NCBI RefSeq assembly: GCF_008632335.1
Contig: NZ_VWXX01000011.1
Span: 1 to 64,000, forward strand
Length of the DNA: 64,000 nucleotides
From: Thiohalocapsa marina
GTDB taxonomy: Bacteria; Pseudomonadota; Gammaproteobacteria; Chromatiales; Chromatiaceae
Reading direction: 5' to 3'
Position numbers and translations under genes: made by a program. The notes under the pieces were generated by a model that was not told where the DNA came from, searched no databases, and was given only the letters and a program-made list of their open reading frames with translations. Shown here piece by piece: positions 35,377-45,576 of the stretch; positions within the stretch are counted from its first letter, which is position 1, and each line of letters starts with the position of its first letter.

Positions 35377-35805
35377 TCACTTGCAGGGATACTTGGCCGC
35401 CAGGGCGCGTACCAGGCCGACCACCGGCAGCTCGCCCATGAGTTCGGCGTTGTCGCGGTTGGTGCCGCCCCAGGCCACGAATGCCTTGCGACCATCGTCA
35501 ATGGTGGTGTTCTTCGGATAGCAGACCAGCCGCTTCAGCTGCTTGCGGTCGCTGACGGCGTCGTGATATTGCACCGTCGCCTCGATGAAGGCGCGGCAGG
35601 CCAGCAATGCCGGCACGTGGGCGGCATCATCGGCGGAAACCGAGCAGACCGTCAGCAGGTCCTCGGTGGTGTCGAAGTCGAAGCTGTCGGTATTGCCGGC
35701 GACGGCGCTTCCGGCCAGGGACAGGCCCAGGGCAAGCACCAGCGCCGGACCCGTGATCGGGCCACCCACGGACAGACCCGAAGGCCGGGAGAGACTGAAT
35801 CGCAT
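35377..35805 (-). CDS. Exported Rap1a/Tai-like domain protein
   Basis: A 142-residue protein with a signal peptide (GPALVLALGLSLAGSAVAGN) and a small domain with four cysteines (in LLTVCSV, LLACRAF, RLVCYP and the final YPCK). The spacing TTEDLLTVCS ... CRAFIEATVQYHD ... CYPKNTTIDDGRKAFVAW fits the Rap1a/Tai family. Some members are immunity proteins to type VI amidase effectors; many are orphans. No effector gene is adjacent, so an immunity role is unsupported here. Confidence 0.7.
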   Translation of the reverse strand: MRFSLSRPSGLSVGGPITGPALVLALGLSLAGSAVAGNTDSFDFDTTEDLLTVCSVSADDAAHVPALLACRAFIEATVQYHDAVSDRKQLKRLVCYPKNTTIDDGRKAFVAWGGTNRDNAELMGELPVVGLVRALAAKYPCK

Positions 35806-35941
35806 GGATCGTTCCTCATTGGTCTTGCAGTATGGAGATGGGCCTCACAGCCCGCTTCGGCACAGGCCGATCCGATGATTCTAGCAGCGCCACGGACCAT
35901 CGGCCTAGCGGCAAAACACCGGGCGCGGCGCAGGGTGCCGA

Positions 35942-36799
35942 CTAGCCGAAGCACGCCGCCAGGCCATCGGCCAGGGTGGGGTAGCGCAGGGTCAGCGCCA
36001 ATTCGGACAGCAGGCGCCGGTTGCTGAGCCGGCGGGATTCGTTCAGGTAGGACAGCATGCCGGGCGAGACCCGGCCCGGTGCCTCGGCCAGCGGGATCTG
36101 CGGCGGCTGCGGCAGGCCCGCGGCTTCGGCGATGCGGCAGAAGTAGTCGGTCATGGTGCTGGGATGGCCATCGCAGACGTTGTACAACGCGCCATCCGGG
36201 GCGCGCTCCATGGCCGCCAGGCAGACGCTCGCCAGGTCTTCCACATGGATGCGATTGGACCAGGGCGCCTCCTCCAGGCTGATCACCGGCTGGCCGCTGC
36301 GGATGCGCTCCAGCGGCAGCCGGTCGCAACCATAGATGCCGGCCACCCGCAGGATCACCAGCTCGCCGCCGCCCTCGGCATGCCAGCGTCGCAGCCGCTG
36401 TTCCGCGTCCCAGCGCCGCAGCGACCGCTCAGCCGTCGGCTGCACCGGCCAGGTCTCGTCCACCCAGGCGCCGCCGCAGTCGCCGTAGACCCCGGTGGTG
36501 CTCACATAGACCAGGCGCCGCGGCTGCCCGTTCGCGGCAAAGGACGCCAGCAGTCGCGCGGTGAGCGGATCCTCGCGGCCCTGTCCCGGCGGCGGCGCGA
36601 AGTGGAACACCGGCGCATCCGCGCAGACCAGGGGCGCCAGGTCGTCCTGTTGCAGGTCGAGCTGCAACGGCTCGATGCCCGCTGCTGCCAGTTCAGCCGC
36701 GCGCCGGTCGCTGCGCACGACCCCGGTCACCTGCTCTCCCTGCGCCTGCAGCCGCCGAGCCACCAGAGCGCCCAGATATCCACAACCGATGATGATCAT
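35942..36799 (-). CDS. NAD(P)-binding SDR-like protein, YeeZ type
   Basis: A 285-residue protein of the extended short-chain dehydrogenase fold. The nucleotide-binding loop GCGYLGALVARRLQAQG is at the very N-terminus, which fixes the ATG giving MIIIGCGYLG; the longer open frame upstream is unlikely. LVYVSTTGVYGD holds the Ser/Thr-Tyr pair, but the catalytic Y-x3-K is not obvious, as in YeeZ-like members. Substrate unknown. Confidence 0.8.
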   Translation of the reverse strand: MIIIGCGYLGALVARRLQAQGEQVTGVVRSDRRAAELAAAGIEPLQLDLQQDDLAPLVCADAPVFHFAPPPGQGREDPLTARLLASFAANGQPRRLVYVSTTGVYGDCGGAWVDETWPVQPTAERSLRRWDAEQRLRRWHAEGGGELVILRVAGIYGCDRLPLERIRSGQPVISLEEAPWSNRIHVEDLASVCLAAMERAPDGALYNVCDGHPSTMTDYFCRIAEAAGLPQPPQIPLAEAPGRVSPGMLSYLNESRRLSNRRLLSELALTLRYPTLADGLAACFG

Positions 36800-36970
36800 A
36801 CAAGCGCCCCCGCACATCGCCGATGAAGCCCCGGACGGACCCACTCCGCCCTCGACAGGCCGCAGCATGGCTTGCAGCCGACAAAAGAGTCAACACATGG
36901 TAGGTTCAGGGATCAGTTCTGACCCGCAGAGACGACCCGCAAGCCCGCGACACAGCAAGAAGGCCAGTCC

Positions 36971-37996
36971 ATGAGTTTCACCATCCGCACGGAGCCCAAC
37001 CACCATCGCTTCAGCGTCGAGCCCGGCCAGACCATCCTCGACGCGGCGATCAAGCAACGCATCGGCCTGCCCTACGGCTGCCGTGACGGCAAGTGCGGAA
37101 GTTGCAGCGCGGAACTGCTGGAGGGCGAGGTCAGCTACCCCAGCGGCAAGACCCAGGCGCTGGAGGGACAACCCGACAACGCCTGCCTGACCTGCCAGGC
37201 GGTGCCCCGGAGCGACCTGCGCCTGCGCGTGGCCGAACTGGAGACCACTGCCGACATCGAGGTGCGCACCCTGCCCTGCCGCGTGGCGGAGAAGACCCGC
37301 CTGAATCATGACGTGGTGCGTCTGGGCCTGAAGTTGCCGGAGGGCCAACGGCTGCAGTTCCTGGCGGGGCAGTACCTGGAATTCATCCTCAGCGATGGGC
37401 GCAAGCGCGCCTTCTCCATGGCCAATGCCCCCCACGACGATGCGCTGGTGGAACTGCATGTGCGCCGCGTGCCGGGGGGCGAGTTCACCGACTTTCTGTT
37501 CGACGAACTGCCGGAGAAGGCCATCCTGCGCATCCAGGGCCCCCTGGGCACCTTCGTGCTGCGCGAGCACTCGGAGCGGCCGATGATCTTCATCGGCGGC
37601 GGCACCGGCTTCGCCCCCATCAAGGGTATGCTGGAGCACGCCTTCCACGCTGGCATCCAGCGCCCGATGACGCTCTACTGGGGTGCCCGGGCCCGCCGCG
37701 ACCTGTACCTGCCGGACCTGCCGCAACGCTGGGCCGCGGAGCATGCCAACTTCAGCTATGTGCCGGTGCTGTCCGAACCGGACGCGGACTGGGACGGCCG
37801 GCGCGGACTGGTGCACGAGGCCGTGCTGGAAGACCATCCGGACATCGCCGACTACGACGTCTACCTGAGCGGCCCGCCGGTGATGGTGGAGGCCGGCCGC
37901 AGCGCCTTCGAGGGCCGCGGCCTGGGCATGGATCACATGTTCTCCGACGCCTTCGAGTATGCCGCGGACAGCCCCGGCTACGGCAAGAAGCCCTGA
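36971..37996 (+). CDS. 2Fe-2S ferredoxin / FAD / NAD(P)H oxidoreductase (AscD/UbiB-Fre-like)
   Basis: A 341-residue electron-transfer flavoprotein with an N-terminal plant-type ferredoxin domain (cluster cysteines C37, C42, C45 and C75), an FAD-binding barrel (RAFSMANAP carries the RxYS-like flavin motif) and a C-terminal NAD(P)-binding domain (GGGTGFAPIKGM, YLSGPPVMV). Usually named CDP-6-deoxy-delta-3,4-glucoseen reductase, but in gammaproteobacteria this family more often serves as a general reductase for an oxygenase or reductive partner. Partner unknown; no deoxysugar genes are nearby. Confidence 0.85.
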   Translation: MSFTIRTEPNHHRFSVEPGQTILDAAIKQRIGLPYGCRDGKCGSCSAELLEGEVSYPSGKTQALEGQPDNACLTCQAVPRSDLRLRVAELETTADIEVRTLPCRVAEKTRLNHDVVRLGLKLPEGQRLQFLAGQYLEFILSDGRKRAFSMANAPHDDALVELHVRRVPGGEFTDFLFDELPEKAILRIQGPLGTFVLREHSERPMIFIGGGTGFAPIKGMLEHAFHAGIQRPMTLYWGARARRDLYLPDLPQRWAAEHANFSYVPVLSEPDADWDGRRGLVHEAVLEDHPDIADYDVYLSGPPVMVEAGRSAFEGRGLGMDHMFSDAFEYAADSPGYGKKP

Positions 37997-38007
37997 CAGC
38001 CATCCGA

Positions 38008-38028
38008 CAGCCGCCAGCCGCCAGCCGC
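38008..38028. repeat. Three-copy 7-bp tandem repeat (CAGCCGC)
   Basis: Three perfect copies between the convergent reductase and hemD genes. The unit differs by one base from the unit of the 17941 array, and both lie directly 3' of a gene. Confidence 0.85.
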
Positions 38029-38060
38029 CGTCTGACAGCAGGGGACGCTGGCAGCCGGGA

Positions 38061-38837
38061 TCAGGGGCGCACGCGGGCCAGATGCAGCCGGCACAAGGCA
38101 TCGCACAGGCCCGCATCACTGGCCTCGCTGGCCACCGCCACGGTGCGAAAGCCCATGGCCAGGGCCGTCTGCGCGTTGCGCTCGCTGAGTACCGCCAGCG
38201 GCAGCCCGAACATCCACGGGTACGCCGCCGGCGGCAGCAGCCCCATCAGATTGGCCAGCACCTCGTCACTGGTGGCCGTCACATAGCCCAGGGCCGATTC
38301 CCACTGCGGCAGCAGGGCACCGACATCCACCTGCGGCGGCACGCGCCGATAGACCTCGGCAAAGGCCGCCTCGGCCCCCCGCTGGCGCAGGGTGTCACGC
38401 AGCAGGGGGCGGCCGCCGTCGCCGCGCACGATCAGCACCCGCCGACCGGCCACCGCCGTCAGCTCGGGCAATTGCAGCAGCGCCTCGCTGTCGAAACCGC
38501 TCGCCGGCACCAGGGGCGACGGCAGCCCCGCCGCACGAATGGCCGCGGCGGTGGCCTTGCCCACGGCGGCCAGACGGGTGTGGGCCAGGGGTTCGGCGCC
38601 GCCCAGCAGGGCCAGCGCATGCTCGACGGCATTGCGACTGACGAACACCATCAGATCCCAGGGTTGCCGCAACTGCGCCCGTGCCGCCTCGGCCTCCAGC
38701 GTCGGCAGGATCTCCACCGTCGGGAACAGGATCGGCTCACCATCCAGTTCGGCCACCAGCCGGCTCAGGGCATCCGCCTGGGCCGCGGGCCGGGTGATCA
38801 GCACGCCACGGCCGTTCAGCCGGCACGGGCCGCTCAT
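38061..38837 (-). CDS. hemD: Uroporphyrinogen-III synthase
   Basis: Closes hydroxymethylbilane to uroporphyrinogen III with inversion of ring D, 258 residues. The family is weakly conserved, but [33 protein letters not shown] at the start, the [14 protein letters not shown] stretch and the C-terminal [11 protein letters not shown] pattern are typical. The ATG overlaps the hemC stop (ATGA). No hemX or hemY follows; the gene ends facing the reductase gene. Confidence 0.9.
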   Translation of the reverse strand: MSGPCRLNGRGVLITRPAAQADALSRLVAELDGEPILFPTVEILPTLEAEAARAQLRQPWDLMVFVSRNAVEHALALLGGAEPLAHTRLAAVGKATAAAIRAAGLPSPLVPASGFDSEALLQLPELTAVAGRRVLIVRGDGGRPLLRDTLRQRGAEAAFAEVYRRVPPQVDVGALLPQWESALGYVTATSDEVLANLMGLLPPAAYPWMFGLPLAVLSERNAQTALAMGFRTVAVASEASDAGLCDALCRLHLARVRP

Positions 38838-39760
38838 GACTCGCGCAATGCCGCCAGGATCTCGCCTGCCCCCTGCTCGAGCAGCGCATCCGCCAAGGAC
38901 TCGCCCAGGGCCTCGGCCTGCTCCGCCGGGCCGCGACGCTCCGCCCGCAACAGGCGCGTACCATCGGTGGAGCCCACCAGACCGCGCACCCACAGGGCAT
39001 CGCCCTCGTGCAGGGCATGGCCGGCGATGGGCACCTGGCAACCGCCCTGCAGGCGGGCGTTCATCGCGCGCTCCGCCCGCACCCGCTCGGCGGTCAGCCG
39101 GTGGTGCAGCGGCGCGATCAGGTCGTTCACCCGCGCATCGTCCTGGCGGCATTCGATACCGATCGCCCCCTGGCCGATGGCCGGCAGGCTGTCTTCGGCG
39201 CTGATGCGGTCGCGGATGCGCTCGCCGAAGCCCAGGCGCTTGAGCCCGGCGGCGGCCAGGATGATGGCGTCGTAGACCCCGTCATCCAGCTTCTGCAACC
39301 GGGTGTTCACGTTGCCGCGCAGGGGCTCGATGCGCAGGTCCGGCCGACGGGCCGCCAGCTGGCACTGCCGGCGCAGGCTCGAGGTGCCCACGCAGGCGCC
39401 CTGGGGCAGTTCGTCCAGCGCGCCGAAGCGGTTCGAGACGAAGGCGTCCAGCGGGTCCTCGCGATCCAGGATCACCGCCAGGTGCAACCCGTCCGGAAAC
39501 TCCACCGGCACGTCCTTCATGGAGTGCACGGCGATGTCCGCCGTACCGTCCAGCATGCCCTGCTCCAGTTCCTTCACGAACAGGCCCTTGCCGCCGATCT
39601 TGGCCAGGGGCGCATCGAGGATCTTGTCGCCGCGGGTGGTCATGCCGACGATCTCGACGGCGAGATCGGCATGCAACCGCCGCAGCTCGGCCGCCACATG
39701 CTCGGCCTGCCACATGGCCAACGGGGATTTGCGGGTCGCGATTCGGAGCGTCTCGGTCAT
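38834..39760 (-). CDS. hemC: Porphobilinogen deaminase
   Basis: Polymerises four porphobilinogens to hydroxymethylbilane; 308 residues from the ATG giving [15 protein letters not shown]. Conserved features: the [16 protein letters not shown] start, MKDVP and [11 protein letters not shown] around the substrate Arg residues, [10 protein letters not shown], and [14 protein letters not shown], whose Cys carries the dipyrromethane cofactor. Longer upstream starts lack conservation. Divergent from argH and coupled to hemD. Confidence 0.96.
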   Translation of the reverse strand: MTETLRIATRKSPLAMWQAEHVAAELRRLHADLAVEIVGMTTRGDKILDAPLAKIGGKGLFVKELEQGMLDGTADIAVHSMKDVPVEFPDGLHLAVILDREDPLDAFVSNRFGALDELPQGACVGTSSLRRQCQLAARRPDLRIEPLRGNVNTRLQKLDDGVYDAIILAAAGLKRLGFGERIRDRISAEDSLPAIGQGAIGIECRQDDARVNDLIAPLHHRLTAERVRAERAMNARLQGGCQVPIAGHALHEGDALWVRGLVGSTDGTRLLRAERRGPAEQAEALGESLADALLEQGAGEILAALRES

Positions 39761-40016
39761 TGCATACAGTCCAGGGAATGGTGGAGAAGTCAACGGCAAG
39801 CAGGGCCGTCGGGCAAAAAATGTCAACGGTACCGCATCCGGCGCCCGCCGACGATGGCCGGGATCAGGTTAACATGACGCCAAGCCGACATCCGGCACCA
39901 GCGCCGGACGGTCGCCATCCGTAGTACACTCGCCGCGCCGCATCGCCCCCAGCGCAGCTGCCGCGTGCGCCGGTCGGGCGTCACCTCAGTCTCAGCCCAC
40001 GAGCGCAACCGCCGCA

Positions 40017-41414
40017 ATGACAGACCCCACTCCTGCACCCGTCAAACCCTGGTCCGGACGCTTCGACGCCCCCACCGATGCCTTCGTCGAGGCCTTCACC
40101 GCCTCCGTCGGCTTCGACCGGCGCCTGTACCGGCACGACATCGCCGGCTCCATCGCCCACGCCCGCATGCTGGCACGCCAGGGCATCCTGAGCGATACCG
40201 AGCGCGATGCCATCGTCGCCGGCCTGGAGCGTATCCGCACGCGCATCGAAGACGGCAGCTTCCAGTGGTCCGTGGCCCTGGAAGACGTGCACATGAACAT
40301 CGAGGCCGCGCTGACCGCCGACATCGGCGACGCCGGCAAGCGACTGCACACCGGCCGCTCGCGCAACGACCAGGTGGCCACGGACATCCGTCTGTGGCTG
40401 CGCGACGAGATCGACGCCATCATCGCCGGCATCCAGGGCCTGCAGGACGCCCTGCTGGACCTGGCCGAGCGCGAGGCCGACAGCATCCTGCCGGGCTTCA
40501 CTCATCTGCAGGTGGCCCAGCCGGTGAGTTTTGGCCATCACATGCTGGCCTGGCACGAGATGCTGCTGCGCGATGCCGGCCGCTTCCGGGACTGCCGCGT
40601 GCGGCTCAACGTCATGCCCCTGGGCGCCGCCGCCCTGGCCGGCACCACCTACCCCATCGACCGCGCCTACACCGCGCAGCAGCTCGGCTTCGACCGGCCG
40701 GCGGAGAACTCCCTGGACGCCGTCTCCGATCGTGACTTCGCCATCGAGTTCGCCGCCTGCGCCGCCATCCTGATGATGCACCTGTCCCGCTTCTCGGAGG
40801 AACTCATCCTCTGGTCCTCGGCCCAGTTCGCCTTCATCGACCTGTCCGACGCCTTCTGCACCGGATCCTCGATCATGCCGCAGAAGAAGAACCCGGACGT
40901 GCCGGAACTGGTCCGCGGCAAGACCGGGCGCATCTTCGGCCACCTGATGGCGCTGCTGACCCTGATGAAGGGCCAGCCCCTGGCCTACAACAAGGACAAT
41001 CAGGAAGACAAGGAACCCCTGTTCGACACCGCCGACAACCTGCGCGGTGCGCTCAAGGTCTTTGCCGACATGATGCGCCACGCCCGCTGCAACCGCGAGC
41101 GCATGCGCGCTGCCGCCCGTCAGGGCTTCTCCACCGCCACCGACCTTGCGGACTATCTGGTGCGCAAGGGCATCCCGTTCCGCGACGCCCACGAGATCGT
41201 CGGCAAGGCGGTGGCCTTCGGTGTGCGCGAGCAACGCGACCTGGCGGAACTGAGCCTGGACGAACTGCGCCGCTTCTCGCCGGCCATCGGCCCCGACGTG
41301 TTCGACGTGCTGACGCTGGAAGGGTCCGTCGCCGCCCGCAACCACCTCGGCGGCACCGCCCCAGCGCAGGTCCGCGCCGCCATTGCCCGCGCCCGTGGCG
41401 CACAGGGCGGCTGA
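40017..41414 (+). CDS. argH: Argininosuccinate lyase
   Basis: Last step of arginine synthesis: cleaves argininosuccinate to arginine and fumarate. 465 residues. The fumarase/aspartase superfamily signature [16 protein letters not shown] is near 284-299, with [12 protein letters not shown] and [14 protein letters not shown] supplying active-site residues. It starts [16 protein letters not shown]. The argH/hemC divergent arrangement is common in pseudomonads and relatives. A triple CGGATC repeat (41429-41446) follows the stop. Confidence 0.96.
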   Translation: MTDPTPAPVKPWSGRFDAPTDAFVEAFTASVGFDRRLYRHDIAGSIAHARMLARQGILSDTERDAIVAGLERIRTRIEDGSFQWSVALEDVHMNIEAALTADIGDAGKRLHTGRSRNDQVATDIRLWLRDEIDAIIAGIQGLQDALLDLAEREADSILPGFTHLQVAQPVSFGHHMLAWHEMLLRDAGRFRDCRVRLNVMPLGAAALAGTTYPIDRAYTAQQLGFDRPAENSLDAVSDRDFAIEFAACAAILMMHLSRFSEELILWSSAQFAFIDLSDAFCTGSSIMPQKKNPDVPELVRGKTGRIFGHLMALLTLMKGQPLAYNKDNQEDKEPLFDTADNLRGALKVFADMMRHARCNRERMRAAARQGFSTATDLADYLVRKGIPFRDAHEIVGKAVAFGVREQRDLAELSLDELRRFSPAIGPDVFDVLTLEGSVAARNHLGGTAPAQVRAAIARARGAQGG

Positions 41415-41449
41415 GCAGGGAAAGTTTCGGATCCGGATCCGGATCCGGC

Positions 41450-41947
41450 TCAGGCCCGAACCACCTGGACCCAACACCCGGCGGGGCTCCGGGTCCGGAC
41501 CAATCCAAGCCGCTCAGCCAGTGGCGGCGCTTCCGGGCGACGGTCGAAGATGATCAGCCAGCCGGTCTCCAGTCCCATTCCGGCCAGATAGGCGTCCAGT
41601 TGCGCCAGCCCTTCAACCAGTGGGTCCGGTGCGCCGGGTCGCCAGACCTTGATCTCGATCGCCAGCGTCTGGGTCCGGTGACGCAGACACAGATCCATCC
41701 TGCCGCGGCCAATGGCGTATTCGCGTTCCAACGTCCCCGTGCCGTTGACCACCCGCTGCAGAAAGGCCATGAGCACCAAATGCGGAGCGATCTCGTGGTA
41801 GGGGACACTGCCGAGCAGTGCCTCACCATGCTGGCGCCAGAAGTCCAGGAAAGCCGCAAGCAGGGCATCGGGGTCCAGGTCCCCCTGAGGCGTGAGCCAG
41901 CTCGGACTGAACTGGGGCAGCGAGTCCTGCGGACCACTGGCAAGCAT
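41450..41947 (-). pseudogene. C-terminal fragment of an AAA-ATPase/PD-(D/E)XK protein
   Basis: This 165-residue frame matches the C-terminal part of the AAA-like domain family whose members end in a restriction-endonuclease-like domain: LLAAFLDFWRQHGEALLG ... PHLVLMAFLQRVVNGTGTLEREYAIGRGRMDLCL, with RMD and AIEIKVW as the D and E-x-K nuclease residues. The N-terminal ATPase half lies immediately upstream in another frame, so the two are remnants of one gene. The nuclease motif itself is intact. Confidence 0.75.
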
Positions 41948-42656
41948 ACGCGGCTTGTCCGGTCTCGATAGTGTGTTCGGCGAGCAAGGCCGTCACCTCA
42001 TCGACCGAGAAGTCCCCCAGCCGCAGCGACTCGGCCTTGATATTGAAGGCACTACCACCGGTGACGGGCGCGCACTCCGAGGTAGCATGAATCCGGTAGT
42101 CACGCAGGTCTCGTACGCCACAGAGGATGACAGTACTCGGAAAACCACCTGGCCGTTGCGGATAGCCCGCTCGTAACTGGCGCAACAACGAGATCAGGGT
42201 ATCACCCACAAGCGCATCGACCTCGTCGAGCAGGAGCACCAGCGGCCGCTCGGTGCCCTCGCACCAGTGGGCCAGAAAGGCACGCAGCACACGGGTCGGC
42301 GCACTGCGCTCCAGCACCTCGTCCGCAAGCGCCTCGATCCCCTGCGCTCCGATCTGGCGTCTGGCTTCGGCAGCGATGGTTTGCACGATGTCAGTCATCG
42401 CCAGGGCCATATCCTCACGCGCCGCCTGTGCCGTCTCGAGGTTCGCGTAGACAGCCCCATAGTGCCCCTGACGGTTCAGAAAATCCCTCAACGCCAGCAG
42501 GCAACTGGTCTTACCGGTCTGCCGCGGGGCGTGGAGCAGAAAATATTTCTTCTGCTCGATCAGGGTCAGCACCTCATCCAGATCCCAGCGCTGCAGCGGC
42601 GGCAACAGGTAGTGATCCTCAGGCCGGACTGGACCTTCGGTATTGAAAAAACGCAT
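41823..42656 (-). pseudogene. N-terminal ATPase fragment of the same AAA/PD-(D/E)XK gene
   Basis: Residues 1-about 240 are a normal AAA-like ATPase: Walker A HAPRQTGKTS near 45-53, Walker B LVLLLDEVDAL near 140. Conservation stops after EHTIETGQA; the next about 40 residues (rich in A, G and P) are out-of-frame reading of the C-terminal half. The middle winged-helix region of about 90-100 residues that full-length relatives carry is missing, so a deletion with a frame change is the likely cause. A family role is unclear; many members are transposon-like in their spread. Confidence 0.75.
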
Positions 42657-42750
42657 CGCTCCTCACTCGATGAAGGAAGTGCTACCCGTAACCCCTTTGT
42701 AACAGAGGGGCCTAAATATGTATGCTGTCACCATAATTTGGGATAGGTGC

Positions 42751-43194
42751 TCAGCGGGTCTTCCAGATGCGGTAGTAGACGCGCCCGTCGGTCTCGTTTT
42801 CCAGCAGCCAGCGGCCGTTCTCGAACGGCAGCCGGGTGTTGGTGTATTTGCGGCAGGACAATCGGCCGGTACCGACGGACAGCCCGACCAGCGCCAGCTT
42901 GCGCTGGAAATAGGCCTCAGCCGGCGCGCAATCCGTGGGTTGGTACTCTGTTTCGAGCCGGGCCTCCAGCCCGCCCGTCGGCCGCAGGCGCAGCCAGGCG
43001 TCGTAGGACCCGACGATGCTGCCGCCGTCGGCCTCGATGGTCACCGATTCGATGGGCGTGACGAAGCCATCGGCATAGACCTTGTCCGGCCGCGGCCGAG
43101 TCGGGTCATCGCTGCGGGCGCAGGCCACCAGCAGCAGCAGCGCCAGCATCAAGACCCACACGAAAGCCGGGATGCCGGTCAGCGCACCCGGCAT
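42751..43194 (-). CDS. Hypothetical lipoprotein
   Basis: A 147-residue protein; the start giving MPGALTG yields a signal peptide ending LLLVACARSD, a good lipobox. The mature part is a small, probably beta-rich domain with two cysteines (TDCAPAE and LSCRKY) and ends VYYRIWKTR. I do not recognise the family. It lies upstream of the broken AAA gene on the same strand. Confidence 0.6.
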   Translation of the reverse strand: MPGALTGIPAFVWVLMLALLLLVACARSDDPTRPRPDKVYADGFVTPIESVTIEADGGSIVGSYDAWLRLRPTGGLEARLETEYQPTDCAPAEAYFQRKLALVGLSVGTGRLSCRKYTNTRLPFENGRWLLENETDGRVYYRIWKTR

Positions 43195-43566
43195 GACCCT
43201 GCCCCTCCCTCGGTGTTCACCCCACGCGGTCCCCTTGCTCATCCGTCACCCCCGACCGTAAAACCCGCTCCAGGCCAGCAATCGGCACGCCTCCTGCCCT
43301 GCACCTGGATGCAGCCTGCCGGCGATTTGCAGCCATGATTGCCCACAGACTACACTCACGTGCGGAAAAGAACAGCGTTCACTGACCGGCATTGACCAAC
43401 CGGCATCGACTGACCGGTACCGACTGGTCGGCATTGGCTGACCAGCGCCCACTGGGCGTTTTCTGTACGGCCCGCCCCCCGCCGTTCGGATCAGGGCGGG
43501 GACCTGGTCCGGGTGAGACGCTCGCATCACAATGACCGACTTCGCCTCTGCAACGGCTCTGCATCC
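43195..43566. other. Divergent intergenic region with 14-bp degenerate repeats
   Basis: No gene is seen. Between 43381 and 43450 five consecutive 14-bp units of the form ACTGACCGGCATTG follow each other with a few changes per copy. Because 14 is not a multiple of three and all frames are poor, this is non-coding. It precedes the unknown gene at 43567. Confidence 0.6.
43381..43450. repeat. Five-copy 14-bp degenerate tandem repeat
   Basis: Units start at 43381, 43395, 43409, 43423 and 43437; the core reads ACTGACCGGCATTG with 2-6 differences per copy. Possibly a set of binding sites upstream of the next gene, or a decayed microsatellite. Confidence 0.75.
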
Positions 43567-44670
43567 ATGGCTCTCTCTTACGATTCAACTATCCACAAGG
43601 TTCAGCGGGGCGTTCATCAGAAGTTCTACGAAGACAGGATGAACGCGCTGGTCCACAAGGTCGAGTCTGCGATCGCAAAGGGCGATACGCTGACATCCTG
43701 CAAGCGTCGAATCGTCGACGCAATGAGCGCGGACTTTCCGTATTGCGACGGGGCAGACACCACGTTCTGCCGGGGTTGCTATGAGACGCTCGTCGAGCGA
43801 CTGTTCGAAAAACTCGACTGCGCGCCCTGCACGACCGATGAGATCAACAAGGAAATCAAGGTCGCCGAACAGGATTTCAGACAATGGGAACGCGACATCA
43901 AAAAGTTCATCCTGGAATTCCAGCATGAATACCAGGCCAGGAGCGATGAATTCCTGGCCTCGCACGGAAACCTCAGACGGAACGCAAGCGGTCTGCTTGG
44001 CGGCAACCAGGAAGAGGCGTCGTCGAACCTCCGCGGACAGCTGGCCAGGGCCGCGGATACCGAGTTTTACTGGCTGGGCATGCACGTTGCCCAGACGCTC
44101 CCGGGCTATGAAGACGGCATCGAGCGCGTGATCAAGGCGGCGAGGGACCAGGGCGCAGAGACCATCTCGGGCATCGACTGGCGACATTTCAGCCCCATGC
44201 TGATCGACCTGTTTGCCAGGCAATGGATCGATGACCCCTCGGAAAGGGAGGTGTTCGTCGAGTACATCGGGCAGCGCGAGGCGTTGCGGTATTCCGTGCT
44301 CCAGCACGGCGGCTTGCTGAAAAGACTGGGGCTACGCGACTGGAAGCGTGGTGCGGATACATGGCTGCCGACCTTGGCGCATGCTGCAACCCCGGCCTTT
44401 GCTGACAAGGTAGCGAGCGCTGAACCGGACACCATGCCGTCAGACCCCGCACCGATTCACGCTGACCCGGATGTCGTCCAGGTCGAGACAGGCAGCGCGG
44501 GCTACCGTGAGCGCATCAGGGCGTATCGGCAGGGCGCCATCCACGCCCTGGCTGCACTGCGCGCGAACCGGCGTCAGCGAAACCGCAAGGAGACCATCAG
44601 ACGCATCAAGGCCCAGGGCGTCGAGGCGCTGCTGGCGGTCACCTTCGGCGATGGCCCGACTGATCCCTAG
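43567..44670 (+). CDS. Hypothetical protein with N-terminal cysteine cluster
   Basis: A 367-residue soluble protein I do not recognise. The chosen ATG gives MALSYDSTIHKVQRGVHQKF; a GTG 18 codons upstream is also open. It has a compact Cys cluster (YCDGADTTFCRGCYETL ... CAPC) near 58-85 that could bind metal, a charged helical middle (about 90-150), and a basic C-terminal tail. Codon use resembles the chromosome more than the AT-rich island. Function unknown. Confidence 0.65.
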   Translation: MALSYDSTIHKVQRGVHQKFYEDRMNALVHKVESAIAKGDTLTSCKRRIVDAMSADFPYCDGADTTFCRGCYETLVERLFEKLDCAPCTTDEINKEIKVAEQDFRQWERDIKKFILEFQHEYQARSDEFLASHGNLRRNASGLLGGNQEEASSNLRGQLARAADTEFYWLGMHVAQTLPGYEDGIERVIKAARDQGAETISGIDWRHFSPMLIDLFARQWIDDPSEREVFVEYIGQREALRYSVLQHGGLLKRLGLRDWKRGADTWLPTLAHAATPAFADKVASAEPDTMPSDPAPIHADPDVVQVETGSAGYRERIRAYRQGAIHALAALRANRRQRNRKETIRRIKAQGVEALLAVTFGDGPTDP

Positions 44671-44751
44671 ACCGCCCTGGTCCATGGAGCCACCGGCACG
44701 GAATCCATGAACAACGCCACCGCGCGCATGCCCCGGCACCGGCTCTCGACG

Positions 44752-45576
44752 CTATGTCGCCTCGCCTGACGGCAGCACCTGCGCGGGGTTGTCACGCGCC
44801 CGCAGCCAGCGCTCCAGCTCGGGGGCAGGCATCGGCCTTGCGTAGAGGAAGCCCTGCACCTGGCCGCAACCCATGCGCCGCAGACTCTCTGCGACCGCTG
44901 GCGTCTCCACCCCCTCGGCCGTGATGCGCAGTCGCAGGGCGCGGGCAAACTGGATCATGGCCTGCACGATGGCCGGACTCTCGACATCGGCATGGATGTC
45001 CCTGATGAAGGAGCGATCGATCTTGATCTTGTCGGCGCCAAAGCGCTTCAGGTAGCCGAAGCTGGAGTAACCGGTACCGAAGTCGTCGATGGCCAGCCGA
45101 ATACCCTGTTGTTTCCAGTTCGCCAGCGTCTCCAGCACGGCCTCCTCACCCTGCAGCAGGATGGATTCCGTGATCTCAAGTTCCAGGTTTTCAGGGGGCA
45201 ATCCACTGTCCGCGAGAGCGGCCGACACGGCCTCGTTCACCCGCCCCTGGCGGAACTGAACCGCCGAGAGATTCACCGCCATGATCAGGTTCGCCCAGCC
45301 TGCGCTGCGCCAGGCCGCGGCCTGACGGCAAGCCTGTTGCAGCACCCAGGCGCCGATGGGCAGTATCAGTCCGCTCTCTTCGGCGACATCGAGAAAATCC
45401 GCGGGTACCAGCAGCCCGACGCCCGGTCGCCGCCAGCGCAACAGGGCCTCGACGCCGACCACGGCCCCGGTTCGCAGATCCAGCTGCGGCTGGTAGTACA
45501 GTTCCAGCTGCGTCTGTTGCAACACGCCGGCCAGCGCCTCGCGGGTCTCAAGAAAACGCATCAGCGCAATTTTCAT
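44752..45576 (-). pseudogene. EAL phosphodiesterase domain, 3' part of a frameshifted gene
   Basis: A complete EAL domain: VEALLRWRR (EAL), [31 protein letters not shown] and AEGVET are all present, so the metal and c-di-GMP site looks intact. It begins at an internal ATG; the residues before it continue in frame ([15 protein letters not shown]) into a GGDEF domain whose 5' half is in another frame. It is therefore the end of the larger gene that starts at 47749. It might still be translated alone. Confidence 0.85.

Noticed and set aside
36971-37996. Considered naming this gene as a deoxysugar-pathway reductase
   Set aside because: No other deoxysugar genes are nearby; the name is a family label, so a neutral call is used.
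37996-38060. Searched for a terminator between the convergent reductase and hemD genes
   Set aside because: Only short repeats are visible, with no hairpin followed by a U-tract in either direction.
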